Assembly: GCA_001596135.1 (NCBI GenBank)
Contig: CP014773.1
Coordinates: forward strand, 3,658,001-3,722,000
Direction of reading: 5' to 3'
Length of the DNA stretch: 64,000 bases
Source of the DNA: Mucilaginibacter sp. PAMC 26640
Lineage (GTDB): Bacteria; Bacteroidota; Bacteroidia; Sphingobacteriales; Sphingobacteriaceae
Shown here: positions 1 to 9,149 of the stretch, piece by piece
How positions within the stretch are numbered: position 1 is the first letter of the stretch
Layout: the number at the start of each line of letters is the position of its first letter
Notes under the pieces: generated by a model
The model's input: only the letters and a program-made list of their open reading frames with translations
The model's database searches: none
What the model was told of the DNA's origin: nothing
Position numbers and translations under genes: made by a program

Positions 1-1002
1 AATATGGTCCTCAGGAACAAATCCCCAAAAGCGGGAATCTTCTGAGTTGTGCCGGTTATCACCCATCATCCAATAATACCCCATTTTAAAGGTATAGGTG
101 TCGGCTTTTTTATCGTTGATGTATACCTCTTTGCCTTTTACTTCCAGCTTGTTATGCTCATACACTTCGATGGCGCGGCTGTATAGCGCTATGGTAGAGT
201 CATTTAATTTAATTACCGTTCCTTTTTTCGGTACCAGTATCGGCCCAAAGTTATCCTCGTTCCATTTAAACAAGTCACTTTGAGGGAAAACGCGCTGATC
301 TGCCAGGTCTTTTGGTTCAATAACCGGTTTAATGTCCTTAACATTGTTTTTTAATTCGGCATAGCTAGCCGCCGGAATGACCATTTCATAACTGTTGGCA
401 TCCAGCTGTTGGCGCACTTCTATTTTTAGATTTTGAATGAGTTCAGGATTTATGGGCGTGCCGTTAGTGGTAACGATAGAGGATGTTTGGGCTTCCGGGG
501 CGTTATTTACAAATTTACCATCGGCATAAGCTTGTCCGTTCACAATCGTAATCGTTTCTCCTGGCAGGCCAACGCAGCGCTTAATATAGTGCACGCGCAT
601 ATCAACGGGGCGGGGCACAGTTTCTGCCGGGTAATTAAATACTACCGCATCACCTCTTTGTACATCTCCAAAACCCGGCAGCCGGTAATAAGGTAATTGC
701 AGGCCATCCCAATACGTTTTAATTTGCGTGCCACTGATGGTAGATTCTAAAAAAGGAACTGCTACAGGCGTTATTGGCATGCGTGCCCCGTAAGATAGTT
801 TGCTTACGAAAAGGTAATCACCAGTCATTAAGCTGCCCTCCATAGAGGCCGACGGAATAGCAAAGGCCGAAAATAAAAGGCCCCGGATAATGGTAGAAGC
901 TACCAGCGCAAAAATAATAGCATCCAGCCATTCCCGCGTTTTGCTTTTCTTTGGCTTAATAGCTTCTGCTTCTTTTTTGCGGGATAAAAACTTCCAATTC
1001 AT
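1..1002 (-). CDS. lepB: Signal peptidase I, C-terminal end beyond window
   Basis: Membrane serine protease that removes signal peptides from exported proteins. The gene starts at the ATG at 1002 and runs off the left edge after 334 codons, so its C-terminus is missing. A charged N-terminus (residues 1-24) is followed by one membrane segment (about 26-48). The catalytic Ser53 lies in PSASM and the general base Lys141 in the YIKRCVGLPGE box. The conserved GDNRHNS-DSR-WG box is visible near the window edge. The region between Lys141 and the GDNR box is long, as is usual in Bacteroidota SPases. Family assignment is firm; the next genes in the operon are out of view. Confidence 0.95.
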   Translation of the reverse strand, partial: MNWKFLSRKKEAEAIKPKKSKTREWLDAIIFALVASTIIRGLLFSAFAIPSASMEGSLMTGDYLFVSKLSYGARMPITPVAVPFLESTISGTQIKTYWDGLQLPYYRLPGFGDVQRGDAVVFNYPAETVPRPVDMRVHYIKRCVGLPGETITIVNGQAYADGKFVNNAPEAQTSSIVTTNGTPINPELIQNLKIEVRQQLDANSYEMVIPAASYAELKNNVKDIKPVIEPKDLADQRVFPQSDLFKWNEDNFGPILVPKKGTVIKLNDSTIALYSRAIEVYEHNKLEVKGKEVYINDKKADTYTFKMGYYWMMGDNRHNSEDSRFWGFVPEDHI

Positions 1003-1112
1003 AGTAATTGCTATTTAAATTTAACGGTCCGTAGTATTTTGACTTGCACCAAGTACAATTGTTACATCGATTTTTTAAATTAATTACTAGTTTTAACACA
1101 ATTATATATCCT

Positions 1113-2738
1113 ATGTTAAGACGTAATTTCATCAAACTGTCTGCTGCAACGCTTGCCGCAACTATGTATAGCAGGCTTACCTACGCTACCGGCACAAGTG
1201 AAGCACTCATTAGTCATCCTTCGGAAGCCTGGGCGCAGACTATTGAAGGGTGGGTAAAACTTCGGGCCTCCGGTTCGGCTTATACTTATAAAGACATTAT
1301 TGTTGCCCTGAAATCAGGCGGTAATGCACAGTCGGTAACTATCCAGGCATCACAATCCGGGTTAATGGCAGTTCGCCTGGTATGGAAATATCAGACGGCG
1401 GCACGCACCAAAGTTTTAGGCGATCACTGGGAACGCAGCTACGGTGATCTAGGGTGGGCAGCTCCCGAATCCAGCGCAAAAAAGCCCTGGTACGTATTAC
1501 TCCACGATGATAAGCAAACGGCCTGCTTTGGGGTGAAAACCGGTGGCAATACCATTTGCTACTGGGAGGTGAAACCGGCAAGTATGGAACTTACCATGGA
1601 TACCCGCAGCGGGGGCTCCGCGGTATTGCTGGGGCAACGCAAATTACATGCGGCGGATATTGTTACTACGATGAGCAAGCCGGGAGAAAACGCTTATGCA
1701 GTGGCCACCCGCTTTTGCAAAATCATGTGCACTAATCCGCGGCTTCCCAAGCAGCCGGTGTACGGTATTAACGACTGGTACGTGGTTTATGGCAAAAATT
1801 CCTACCAAACCATAAAGGAGCAAACTGCCGCTATGGCTGAGTTTGTAAGCGATCATAACAATAAGCCGTTTTCGGTGATCGATGACGGTTGGCAGCAGTC
1901 CGATGATTTTTCGATGGTGAACGACAAGTTTAAGGATATGCATAAAATGGCCGACGAGATAAAAGGCCTTGGTATGCGGCCCGGCCTATGGACAAGGCCG
2001 CTTATTGCCCGTAAGGATGATAAAGAAAGTATCCTTGCACCTGCCATTCCAGGCCGGGAGAAAGGAGAGATCCTTGACCCAACTGTTCCGGAAACCATCG
2101 AACGGGTAAAACGTAACATTGCTTTATACAAGCAATGGGGCTACCACATGGTAAAGCACGATTTCAGTTCGTATGATATTTTTGGCAAATGGGGTATGCG
2201 AATGAATGATAGCCTGACTGCGCCCGGCTGGAAATATGCCGACCAAACAAAAACCAATGCAGAAATCATCAATAATCTTTACAGCGCTATCCGCGATTCG
2301 GCAGGTGATATGTATATAATTGGCTGTAATACGATGAGCCATTTATCTGCGGGAGTATTTGAACTTAACCGCACAGGTGATGATACCAGCGGTAAGGAAT
2401 GGGCCCGTACCAAAAAAATGGGGGTGAACACCCTCGGGTTCCGCTTGCCGCATCATAACACTTTTTACGCGGCAGATGGCGATTGCGTAGGCCTCACAAA
2501 AGACGTTCCCTGGGATAAAAATAAACAATGGCTGGAACTATTAGCAGGCAGTGGTTCACCTTTATTCATCTCGGCCGAATTAGAGACCTTAACAGCCGAT
2601 AAAAAAGCAGCTATAAAAAGTGCATTTGCGCAAGCCGCCAGGGTGCAGCCAACCGGCGAACCCTTAGACTGGCTAACAGAGCAGTTTCCACAAAAATGGA
2701 AACTGGATAATAAGATAGTAACCTTTAATTGGGATTGA
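1113..2738 (+). CDS. Exported GH36/clan D-like glycoside hydrolase (alpha-galactosidase-like)
   Basis: Predicted retaining alpha-glycosidase, 541 aa. The reading frame is open from 1044, but the ATG at 1113 gives a coherent export signal beginning MLRRNFIK, a twin-arginine-like motif before a hydrophobic stretch. The fold signature is clan D: NDWYVVYG, then FSVIDDGWQ, MRPGLWTRPL, a nucleophile-type Asp350 in VKHDFSS, and an acid/base candidate Asp423/Asp424 in RTGDDTSG. It ends in a short beta-sandwich-like tail. PhyH follows 42 bp downstream with no terminator between, so the two may be cotranscribed. The substrate cannot be read from sequence; raffinose-type or plant alpha-galactosides are the family norm. 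Confidence 0.8.
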   Translation: MLRRNFIKLSAATLAATMYSRLTYATGTSEALISHPSEAWAQTIEGWVKLRASGSAYTYKDIIVALKSGGNAQSVTIQASQSGLMAVRLVWKYQTAARTKVLGDHWERSYGDLGWAAPESSAKKPWYVLLHDDKQTACFGVKTGGNTICYWEVKPASMELTMDTRSGGSAVLLGQRKLHAADIVTTMSKPGENAYAVATRFCKIMCTNPRLPKQPVYGINDWYVVYGKNSYQTIKEQTAAMAEFVSDHNNKPFSVIDDGWQQSDDFSMVNDKFKDMHKMADEIKGLGMRPGLWTRPLIARKDDKESILAPAIPGREKGEILDPTVPETIERVKRNIALYKQWGYHMVKHDFSSYDIFGKWGMRMNDSLTAPGWKYADQTKTNAEIINNLYSAIRDSAGDMYIIGCNTMSHLSAGVFELNRTGDDTSGKEWARTKKMGVNTLGFRLPHHNTFYAADGDCVGLTKDVPWDKNKQWLELLAGSGSPLFISAELETLTADKKAAIKSAFAQAARVQPTGEPLDWLTEQFPQKWKLDNKIVTFNWD

Positions 2739-2780
2739 TAATTTCTGCCTGGATTTAGTTGGCCATTGTAAGTTAAAAGT

Positions 2781-3623
2781 ATGGATAGCAACGCACTCAG
2801 CAATGAACAGATCGAAGCGTATAAGCGCGACGGCTATTTAGTGGTAAAGCAATTCTGCACCGATACAGAAATTGAAAAGCTATACAGCACTGCTGTTAGT
2901 GACGATGCCATGCGTAAAAATGCATTGGATTTAAATGATCAATCCGGCAAAAAAACAAGGTTGTCCTTGTGGTTTACACCGGGAAACGATGTATTTGGTT
3001 ATCTAACGCGAAGTAAGCGAATGATAATTCCCGTGGCGCAACTGTTGGGCGGGCATGCTGCGGTGTGCCACTTTCACTCTAAATTAATGCAGAAGGAACC
3101 CAGAGTTGGTGGCGCTTGGGAATGGCACCAGGATTATGGTTATTGGTATAAAAACCAGTTTATGTTTCCCGATGAAATGTTGAGCGTTATGGTTGCCCTA
3201 ACTGATGCTGATCAACAGAACGGCTGCCTGCAGGTAATTAAAGGATCGCATAAACTGGGGCGGCTAAATCATGGGTTTTCCGGCGAGCAGGTAGGTGCAG
3301 ATATGACGATGGTTAACAACGCCCTCCAAACAATGGACCTGGTTTACTGTGAGATCAAGGCAGGGGATGCTTTATTTTTCCATAGTAACCTGTTGCACCG
3401 GTCTGAGGCTAATTTATCCGACAAGCCGCGCTGGTCTGTTATCAGCTGTTATTCGCTGCAATCAAACCTGGCTTATAATGAAACATCCACCTCTTGGCAA
3501 AAACCTGTGGAAATTGTACCTGATGAAGCCATTTTAGAATGGCAAGCAGGTCCCTTATCTAATAATGATTTCCTTGCGAAAGATAACGACCCGGCCCTCA
3601 AGGAAACAGGCTGGGAGAAGTAG
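2781..3623 (+). CDS. Phytanoyl-CoA dioxygenase (PhyH) family protein
   Basis: Fe(II)/2-oxoglutarate-dependent oxygenase of 280 aa. The metal triad is visible: His116 and Asp118 in EWHQDYG, and the distal His206 in SNLLHRSEAN. Arg207 follows and may contact 2-oxoglutarate. The protein has no signal peptide and is expected in the cytoplasm. In Bacteroidota this family hydroxylates varied small molecules, and the substrate here is unknown. It lies just behind the GH36-like glycosidase and ends at a strong bidirectional terminator. The start ATG at 2781 is preceded by the A-rich run typical of this phylum. Confidence 0.88.
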   Translation: MDSNALSNEQIEAYKRDGYLVVKQFCTDTEIEKLYSTAVSDDAMRKNALDLNDQSGKKTRLSLWFTPGNDVFGYLTRSKRMIIPVAQLLGGHAAVCHFHSKLMQKEPRVGGAWEWHQDYGYWYKNQFMFPDEMLSVMVALTDADQQNGCLQVIKGSHKLGRLNHGFSGEQVGADMTMVNNALQTMDLVYCEIKAGDALFFHSNLLHRSEANLSDKPRWSVISCYSLQSNLAYNETSTSWQKPVEIVPDEAILEWQAGPLSNNDFLAKDNDPALKETGWEK

Positions 3624-3633
3624 TTTAAATATT

Positions 3634-3671
3634 AAAAAATCCCCGCTCCTGAAACAGGGCGGGGATTTTTT
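3634..3671. terminator. Bidirectional Rho-independent terminator
   Basis: A perfect 13-bp inverted repeat (A6TCCCCGC / GCGGGGAT6) with a 12-nt loop lies between the convergent PhyH and sorbosone-dehydrogenase-like genes. The A/T tails give a T-run on either strand, so it can end transcription both ways. Confidence 0.9.
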
Positions 3672-3675
3672 AACG

Positions 3676-4986
3676 CTATTTTTTGTAGCTGATCTTATAG
3701 AGATTACCCTTGGTATCATCCGTCACATAGAGCGAGCCATCTGGACCCTGGGCCAAGCCGCAAGGGCGGTGTTTGGCGCTGCCTTTGGCGGTATTTTCCG
3801 CTGAGCCAGAGAAGCCGTCGGCAAATACTTCCATTTCACCATCGGCTTTGCCGTCTTTCATCGGTTGAAAAACTACAAAGTAGCCGGCCTGTGGTTCGGG
3901 TGCGCGGTTCCATGATCCGTGGAAGGCGATAAATGCACCTTTCTTATATTTCTCCGGGAACTGGCTACCAGTATAAAATAACAACCCATTAGGTGCCAGG
4001 TGACCGGGGAACGCCGCCACAGGTGTTAAATATTTAGCATCGCCTTCTTTTTTGCCATCGCCGCCATATTCCGGCATCACCAGTTTCTTTTTCTGCTGTG
4101 GGTCGTAGTATACATATGGCCAGCCGGCATTGTCGCCTTTATTAATGGCAAACAGGCACTCGGCCGGTAAAACAGCTGATTGCTTATCCGTATACAAGTC
4201 TGGGAATAGCTCATGTAATTGGTCGCGTCCATGCTGCATCACAAATAGTTTGTTCAGTTCTTTGTTCCAATCCATCCCTACTACATTGCGCAAGCCGGTA
4301 GCATAACGGATGCCGTCTTTATACGTTTGGTTGAGCTTGTCGGCCTTAAATTGCCAAATGCCGCCTGCCGAATCCAGTATAGGGCAACCAGGCTGACCTG
4401 GTGAGCCTTTTTTGCGGTCTTTAACCTGGCATGAATTTGAATAAGCACCAATGTTAACATAAAGGTTACCTGCATCGTCTAACAAGATTGCCTTCGCCTC
4501 ATGCTCATTGCGGGAGATCAGTCCGGTTACAACTTTCTCCGGCTTATTTGGGTCGATCACTTCATTTTTTTCATTCAGTTTATATCTGAAAACCTCTTCA
4601 TCAGACGAGGCATACAGGTAGCCATTTTTTAAATAGATGCCTGTTCCTCCGAAATCGCCAAACTGCGATTTGACGGTAGCTTTACCATTGTTTTCTGTGA
4701 GGTAGAGGATACCGCCTTTGGTCTCCTTACCGCTATTCCGTTTCAGGTAGATGCCGCCTTGAGGCGAAATGGCGATATGCCTGGTAACCCCTAAATCTTT
4801 GGCGATAACCGAGGCGGTAAACCCGGCCGGTAAAGTTAAACCCGGTCCGCTTGTGTCAGCGGAAGCGCTCGTGGTATCGTTTGAGTCGGCTGTTTTGGCT
4901 TTGTCGCCGTTGCAGGCTACAAATAGAATGCTGAGGCCGGCAAAGGCCAGCGCAGGCAATGTGCGTAAGATCTTGTTGTTTTTCAT
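3676..4986 (-). CDS. Sorbosone/glucose dehydrogenase-like beta-propeller lipoprotein
   Basis: 436-aa exported protein of the PQQ-dependent sugar dehydrogenase (GSDH/L-sorbosone dehydrogenase) family. The signal peptide ends in a lipobox, LFVAC, with Cys25 as the lipidation site. A Ser/Thr/Asp-rich linker follows, then a six-bladed propeller. Family landmarks include GLRNVVGMDWN, QHGRDQLHELFPDLY, NAGWPYVYYD and HGSWNRAPEPQAGY. The cytochrome c domain found on some relatives is absent. It would act on the cell surface or in the periplasm, oxidising sugars if PQQ is supplied. Sequence does not settle whether it is truly PQQ-dependent. Confidence 0.82.
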   Translation of the reverse strand: MKNNKILRTLPALAFAGLSILFVACNGDKAKTADSNDTTSASADTSGPGLTLPAGFTASVIAKDLGVTRHIAISPQGGIYLKRNSGKETKGGILYLTENNGKATVKSQFGDFGGTGIYLKNGYLYASSDEEVFRYKLNEKNEVIDPNKPEKVVTGLISRNEHEAKAILLDDAGNLYVNIGAYSNSCQVKDRKKGSPGQPGCPILDSAGGIWQFKADKLNQTYKDGIRYATGLRNVVGMDWNKELNKLFVMQHGRDQLHELFPDLYTDKQSAVLPAECLFAINKGDNAGWPYVYYDPQQKKKLVMPEYGGDGKKEGDAKYLTPVAAFPGHLAPNGLLFYTGSQFPEKYKKGAFIAFHGSWNRAPEPQAGYFVVFQPMKDGKADGEMEVFADGFSGSAENTAKGSAKHRPCGLAQGPDGSLYVTDDTKGNLYKISYKK

Positions 4987-5281
4987 ATGATATTATTGGC
5001 TTACTCAAATTAACTCATTATATAGGGGATGCGGAAATTTGAAGTTCAAAAAAGGTCCGGATTTGTGTGATTTTCAAAACGGCAGAAATATTTTTCAACC
5101 ATGTCTAAAGAATTTTCAATTGCTAAACCGATACTGTTATTTGATTTTTAGAATATAATTCTGTTTCGATAGATAATTTAGTAATAAAGTTTGTCAGATC
5201 TGTTTTGTGAAGATATTATAGGTAACCGTCAATTAAACTTTTGGTTTTTGCAGTGGTCATAGCTGTATAAAATTTAAAACG

Positions 5282-6124
5282 ATGAAAAAGATATATTTAG
5301 TTTCCGCAATAGCATTAAGCAGTTTGTTTGTTAACAAGGCCAATGCGCAAATTTCTGTACATATCGGCTTTAACGTACCGGTAAGGCAGGTATACGCCCC
5401 AGCCCCCGCGCCAGTTTACGGCCCGGTGTATAATGATAGTTTTGATAACAGCGATGATTATTATTACCTGCCAGATGTTGAAGCCTATTATAGCGTACCA
5501 TTAAACTGTTATTTTTATAATGATGGAAATCGTTGGGTAAGGGGTCAATATTTACCCGGTGCTTACCGCAACTACGATTGGCGAAATGCACGCCGTTTTG
5601 AAATTAGAGGCCATAGGCCATACATGAATCATGATACTTACCGTGGCCGTTGGGGAGGTAATGATGCCCACGGCAACTGGGGGCGTAGAAATAATGATTA
5701 CGCCAGCCGTGGGAATGATCGTGACTATAACAGGGGCGACTGGGGCCGGAATAATAATCGAGGCGGTGGGTACGGCCAACCAGACCGAAATCAGGGCGTT
5801 GTCGGATGGCGGCGTGATGACCGTCGCGGAGACTTTGGCCAGCCAGGCGGAGATCAAAGCGGTGGCCGTGGCGGAAGGGGCGGCCAAACTGGTGGCGGAC
5901 AAATGCCTACTCAGCCCACTAACGGCGGAGGAAGCCAGCATGGCGGATGGGGCGGCCAGAACGGTGGCGGGCAACAACAACCCGGCCAGCCAGGTAATGG
6001 CGGCGGCAACCAACATGGTGGTGGCAGACAAGACAGGGGGAGTTTCGGTGGCGGCCAGGTTGCGCAAAACAATGGTGACCGCGGTGGGAATCGAGGTGGT
6101 TTCAACCGCCCATCAAGATTCTAA
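5282..6124 (+). CDS. Exported glycine-rich protein of unknown function
   Basis: 280-aa protein with a clear signal peptide (residues 1-22, cleavage after ANA). Residues 23-115 are Tyr/Asp/Arg-rich, with a YYLPDVEAYYSVPL and a YFYNDGNRWVRGQYLPG segment that recur in small exported proteins of this family of bacteria. From about residue 118 to the end it is a low-complexity Gly/Gln/Asn/Arg tail. The long open frames in other phases here are shadows of the skewed composition. It sits alone between a divergent promoter region and a terminator. No enzymatic motif is visible. A periplasmic or surface structural role is only a guess. Confidence 0.75.
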   Translation: MKKIYLVSAIALSSLFVNKANAQISVHIGFNVPVRQVYAPAPAPVYGPVYNDSFDNSDDYYYLPDVEAYYSVPLNCYFYNDGNRWVRGQYLPGAYRNYDWRNARRFEIRGHRPYMNHDTYRGRWGGNDAHGNWGRRNNDYASRGNDRDYNRGDWGRNNNRGGGYGQPDRNQGVVGWRRDDRRGDFGQPGGDQSGGRGGRGGQTGGGQMPTQPTNGGGSQHGGWGGQNGGGQQQPGQPGNGGGNQHGGGRQDRGSFGGGQVAQNNGDRGGNRGGFNRPSRF

Positions 6125-6146
6125 GCTTCTGATGCCTGATTATATT

Positions 6147-6180
6147 AAAAAAAAACCTCCCGGGTGGGGAGGTTTTTTTT
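6147..6180. terminator. Bidirectional Rho-independent terminator
   Basis: An A9 run plus CCTCCC pairs with GGGGAGG plus T8 across a very short loop. It lies between the glycine-rich gene and the convergent aldo/keto reductase and serves both. Confidence 0.88.
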
Positions 6181-6181
6181 G

Positions 6182-7132
6182 TTAGTAGTTACTGGCCGTG
6201 GTCAGTAATTCTATCTGCTGCGGGCTGAGCTGCAATTCAGCGGCTTTGCTTGTTTCTTTTAATTGATGAACGCTGGTAGCGCTGGCAATAGGCCCCGTAA
6301 TGCCCGGCCTTGCCATTACCCAAGCCAGCGCGATGGCTGCTGGTGCGGCATTATGTTCGCCCGCCACCTTGTCAAGCGCCGCCAGGATCTTATATCCGCG
6401 CCCATTAAGGTATTTTTTAACACCTCCGCCACGCTGGCTTTTACCCAAGTCGTTTTCAGACCGATATTTTCCGGTAAGGAAACCGCTTGCCAAGGAAAAG
6501 TAAGAAATTACTCCCAGGTTATTTTCACGGCACAAAGACTCGTATTGCGTTTCATAATCTTCACGGTCATAAAGGTTATATTCCGGCTGCAAACTTTCAT
6601 AACGGGCCAAGCCGTTATCTTTGCTTACCTGAAGCGCCTCGCGTAACCTGTCGGCTTTAAAATTTGATGCGCCGATGGCACGAACCTTACCCTGTTTGAT
6701 CAAATCGTTAAAAGCTTCCATTGTTTCCAGCAGTGGCGTATCTGCATCATCGTCATGCGATTGATAAAGATCTATATAGTCGGTCTGTAATCGTTTCAAC
6801 GAAGCTTCTACGGCACTGGTAATATAAGCTTTCGAAAGGCCCTTTTTGCCTTCCCCCATGGGTTTCCCAACTTTGGTAGCCAAAATAACTTTATCTCGCC
6901 TGCCGCCTTGTTTAAACCATTTACCTATAATTATTTCAGATTCGCCACCGCTATGGCCTGGCACCCAGTAAGAGTATACATCGGCAGTGTCAACAAAGTT
7001 AAACCCCTCATCAATGAATGCATCCAGCAACGAAAACGATGTTTTTTCGTCGGCAGTCCAACCGAAAACGTTCCCGCCAAACACTAATGGATGAACTAAT
7101 AAGCCAGATTTTCCTAATTCCCTGTATTCCAT
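6182..7132 (-). CDS. Aldo/keto reductase
   Basis: 316-aa NADPH-dependent oxidoreductase with the AKR (beta/alpha)8 barrel. The catalytic tetrad is complete: Asp48 and Tyr53 in FVDTADVYS, Lys87 in LATKVG, and His126 in LYQSHDDD. A C-terminal cofactor region (GASNF; IALAWVMARPGITGPIASA) is also present. The GHSGGESE and NVFGW features are those of general stress and sugar-aldehyde reductases. It follows the 76-aa gene by one base, so the two are cotranscribed. The substrate is unknown. Confidence 0.92.
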   Translation of the reverse strand: MEYRELGKSGLLVHPLVFGGNVFGWTADEKTSFSLLDAFIDEGFNFVDTADVYSYWVPGHSGGESEIIIGKWFKQGGRRDKVILATKVGKPMGEGKKGLSKAYITSAVEASLKRLQTDYIDLYQSHDDDADTPLLETMEAFNDLIKQGKVRAIGASNFKADRLREALQVSKDNGLARYESLQPEYNLYDREDYETQYESLCRENNLGVISYFSLASGFLTGKYRSENDLGKSQRGGGVKKYLNGRGYKILAALDKVAGEHNAAPAAIALAWVMARPGITGPIASATSVHQLKETSKAAELQLSPQQIELLTTASNY

Positions 7133-7133
7133 A

Positions 7134-7364
7134 TTAATTATTTACAGCCGTACTTATTTGTTCGGCCAGTTCATCTACCCATCCGCCAAAATATGGCTCG
7201 CTGCCGGCAATGCGTTCCCATTTGTTTTCTGCATTGCGCGCAATGGTTAGTTGCAGGCTGCCATCAATTGAATTAAACTCGTAAGCACCGCTTTCGTGGC
7301 TTGTAACGATTCCGTTTACATCACCTTCCGAACCCGTAAGTACGGCATCAAATTGTTGTTCCAT
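7134..7364 (-). CDS. Small hypothetical protein upstream of aldo/keto reductase
   Basis: 76-aa acidic soluble protein beginning MEQQFDAVLTGSEGDVNG, with no signal peptide and no recognised motif. Its stop codon lies one base before the aldo/keto reductase start, so the pair forms an operon. The ATG has an A-rich upstream context (AAAAACAAAAGCAAATATT), as is typical here. It reads as a compact beta-rich fold, possibly a cargo or accessory protein. I do not recognise the family. Confidence 0.7.
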   Translation of the reverse strand: MEQQFDAVLTGSEGDVNGIVTSHESGAYEFNSIDGSLQLTIARNAENKWERIAGSEPYFGGWVDELAEQISTAVNN

Positions 7365-7535
7365 AATATTTGCTTTTGTTTTTTTAACAAAGGGTTAAGC
7401 GTTTGTGTTTGCACAGCGTTGATTAAGATTTCAACGCGGTGTAAACCAGAATTTTGACAAGGGTATTTAATTCAATCAACTGAAAGATGATCATCTTACT
7501 ATCAAGCTCACAGGTAAACATTGGCAACGCAATAT

Positions 7536-7607
7536 CTCGACTTAATAAGCATACAGATTAACAGTATGTTGGGAAGGAGTCCATCGGAGCTTATTAACGG
7601 TTTCGAG
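7536..7607. repeat. Nested inverted repeat in intergenic region
   Basis: CTCGA (7536-7540) and TTAATAAGC (7542-7550) pair with GCTTATTAA (7589-7597) and TCGAG (7603-7607). Inside the loop CATAC and GTATG form a smaller hairpin. The structure lies in the 295-bp gap between the cytochrome c gene and the 76-aa gene. It is not a standard terminator, as it has no T-run. The rest of the gap shows nothing. Confidence 0.4.
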
Positions 7608-7659
7608 ATCTTTCCCGGGAAGTTTCGGGCGTCTAAAACAGAATGCATTGATTATTAAG

Positions 7660-8076
7660 TTACTTACAATCTTTCAATTGCTTGCTCACTTCATCGGAAG
7701 AAAAAGTACCCATTTTATTGCCAAATGAGTTGCCTACGTAGGTAAGTACTTTGGCGATGTCGACCGGGGCGATGTCGTTCGCAGGCATATCGCCGACGAA
7801 GCTTTTGCCATTAATGACCATTATTTTGCCTTTAATGCCATTATTGACATAGCAAGCCAGTAAGTTTTTATTTGTTTTCAGAAAAGTGCCGTCATTAAGG
7901 GCGGGGTACAAGCTGGATAGGCCTTCGCCATTTGCTCCATGGCAGTTTTGACAACGCTGCCGGTAAATAGGCTCGCCGCCTATATAATACCGCTTAAACT
8001 CCATATCGGTGTCACACGATGCTACTGCGATCACGGCAATTATAAAGATAATACCGGTAATTATTCGCGTTTTCAT
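7660..8076 (-). CDS. Cytochrome c class I lipoprotein
   Basis: 138-aa electron-transfer protein anchored by Cys21 (lipobox VASC). The haem-binding CQNCH spans residues 42-46, and Met97 in GDMPAND is the likely distal ligand. It overlaps the end of the SCO1 gene by 4 bp (ATGA), so translation is coupled. The context (SCO1-like copper chaperone and a small lipoprotein) places it at the outer face of the inner membrane or in the periplasm, near an aa3/cbb3-type oxidase or a nitrous oxide or nitrite reductase. None of these enzymes is in view. Confidence 0.9.
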   Translation of the reverse strand: MKTRIITGIIFIIAVIAVASCDTDMEFKRYYIGGEPIYRQRCQNCHGANGEGLSSLYPALNDGTFLKTNKNLLACYVNNGIKGKIMVINGKSFVGDMPANDIAPVDIAKVLTYVGNSFGNKMGTFSSDEVSKQLKDCK

Positions 8077-8723
8077 TGCGCAATTTCCGTATTGGTTTCA
8101 GCTCTCAGCGTTTTAATATCAGCTATGAGTCGGGCCACATCGTTATCGTCGGTACCATCATAACTGCCACGAATTTGCTTTTTCTTGTCGATAAGGATAA
8201 ACATGCCATCATGGATAAAGATCTCCTTGGCGCTTTCTTCGGGCCGGCGAACCAGGTAGCTTGCGCTAAGCGCATAAGTTTCTTCTTTATTTCCCTGCAG
8301 CAACCACCAGGTATTACCACTAATGCCCAATTTATCGGCATAGGTTTTAAGCACTTTTACGCTATCATGTTTCGGGTCGATACTGTGTGAGATGATTTTT
8401 ACATCAGGCGTATTTTTAAACTCCTTATAAACATTAAGCATATTGCGATGCATAATAGGGCAGATAGACGGGCAGGTGGTAAAAAAGAAATCGGCTACAT
8501 AGATATCACCTTTAAGGCTTTTATCAGTGATGCTATTGCCGTACTGGTTTACAAACTTAAAAGCGGGAATAGTTTGGTAAATAGTATCCACCACTTTTTT
8601 GCCATCGACAATTTTTGTAGCAGTATCCCTGTTGCCATAAATAGGCAGGGTGCGTTTAGTATCGCTGCTTTTACAGGCAGCGAAAAGGAGGATTATTCCA
8701 AATAATATAGCTAGTTTTCTCAT
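8073..8723 (-). CDS. SCO1/SenC-family copper chaperone lipoprotein
   Basis: 216-aa thioredoxin-fold protein that binds copper for assembly of the CuA site of cytochrome oxidase. The signal peptide carries a lipobox, FAAC (Cys17). The copper ligands are Cys84 and Cys88 (CPSIC) and His171 (IFIHDGM). It begins inside the stop of the preceding lipoprotein gene (TAATG) and overlaps the following cytochrome c gene by 4 bp, so the three genes form a tight translational unit. All copper ligands are present, so it is predicted active. Confidence 0.93.
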   Translation of the reverse strand: MRKLAILFGIILLFAACKSSDTKRTLPIYGNRDTATKIVDGKKVVDTIYQTIPAFKFVNQYGNSITDKSLKGDIYVADFFFTTCPSICPIMHRNMLNVYKEFKNTPDVKIISHSIDPKHDSVKVLKTYADKLGISGNTWWLLQGNKEETYALSASYLVRRPEESAKEIFIHDGMFILIDKKKQIRGSYDGTDDNDVARLIADIKTLRAETNTEIAQ

Positions 8724-9130
8724 TATCTTTTGTGAACTTTAATAAAATTGTCGGACGCCGCAATGGCTGCATCAAATTGTTTAGCGATACTATCGATCTG
8801 TTTTTTCTGATCGCTTAAATAAGCCATAACTGCCTCATGCGATTTTCCTTTATTTTCCGCATCAAATTTGTGCATCCAGTCTTCCATAGCATTATCGGTT
8901 TGTTCTAAAGATGCGGAAGTTACTGCTATAGATTGTTTTTCTTCGGGGACGGACGCTTTTTTAAGCATGGTGTCCAGCTGCATTTTGTTCTCCATCATCT
9001 GGCTTTCTTTTGCCATTACTTTATCATGTACGGCGATTACCTGGTCGAGCAATTCCTTTTCCTGTTTTTTTGTATCGGTACAGCTTAAAAATAAGCTGCT
9101 TAAAATGATGGCGGCAAAAAATTTAGTCAT
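8723..9130 (-). CDS. Small helical lipoprotein, coiled-coil
   Basis: 135-aa exported lipoprotein (lipobox LFLSC, Cys17), then almost entirely charged helix with heptad-like spacing, rich in Lys/Glu/Met/Gln. Methionines are frequent (KESQMMENKMQLDTMLKK), which in a copper context may bind metal. Its stop overlaps the SCO1 start. It sits 20 bp after the DinB gene. The function is unknown. Its fixed place before SCO1 suggests a role in copper or cytochrome maturation, which is inference from context only. Confidence 0.78.
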   Translation of the reverse strand: MTKFFAAIILSSLFLSCTDTKKQEKELLDQVIAVHDKVMAKESQMMENKMQLDTMLKKASVPEEKQSIAVTSASLEQTDNAMEDWMHKFDAENKGKSHEAVMAYLSDQKKQIDSIAKQFDAAIAASDNFIKVHKR

Positions 9131-9149
9131 ATAGGTTATTGTAGTATTA

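Noticed and set aside
1044..1112. N-terminal extension of the GH36-like protein
   Set aside because: The 23 extra codons precede a clean export signal at the ATG at 1113 and have no signal-like features.
5552..6185. Long open frames on both strands across the glycine-rich gene, some longer than 160 codons
   Set aside because: They mirror the GC- and Gly-codon skew of the real gene, have no start context and no family features; only the exported Gly-rich protein has a signal peptide.
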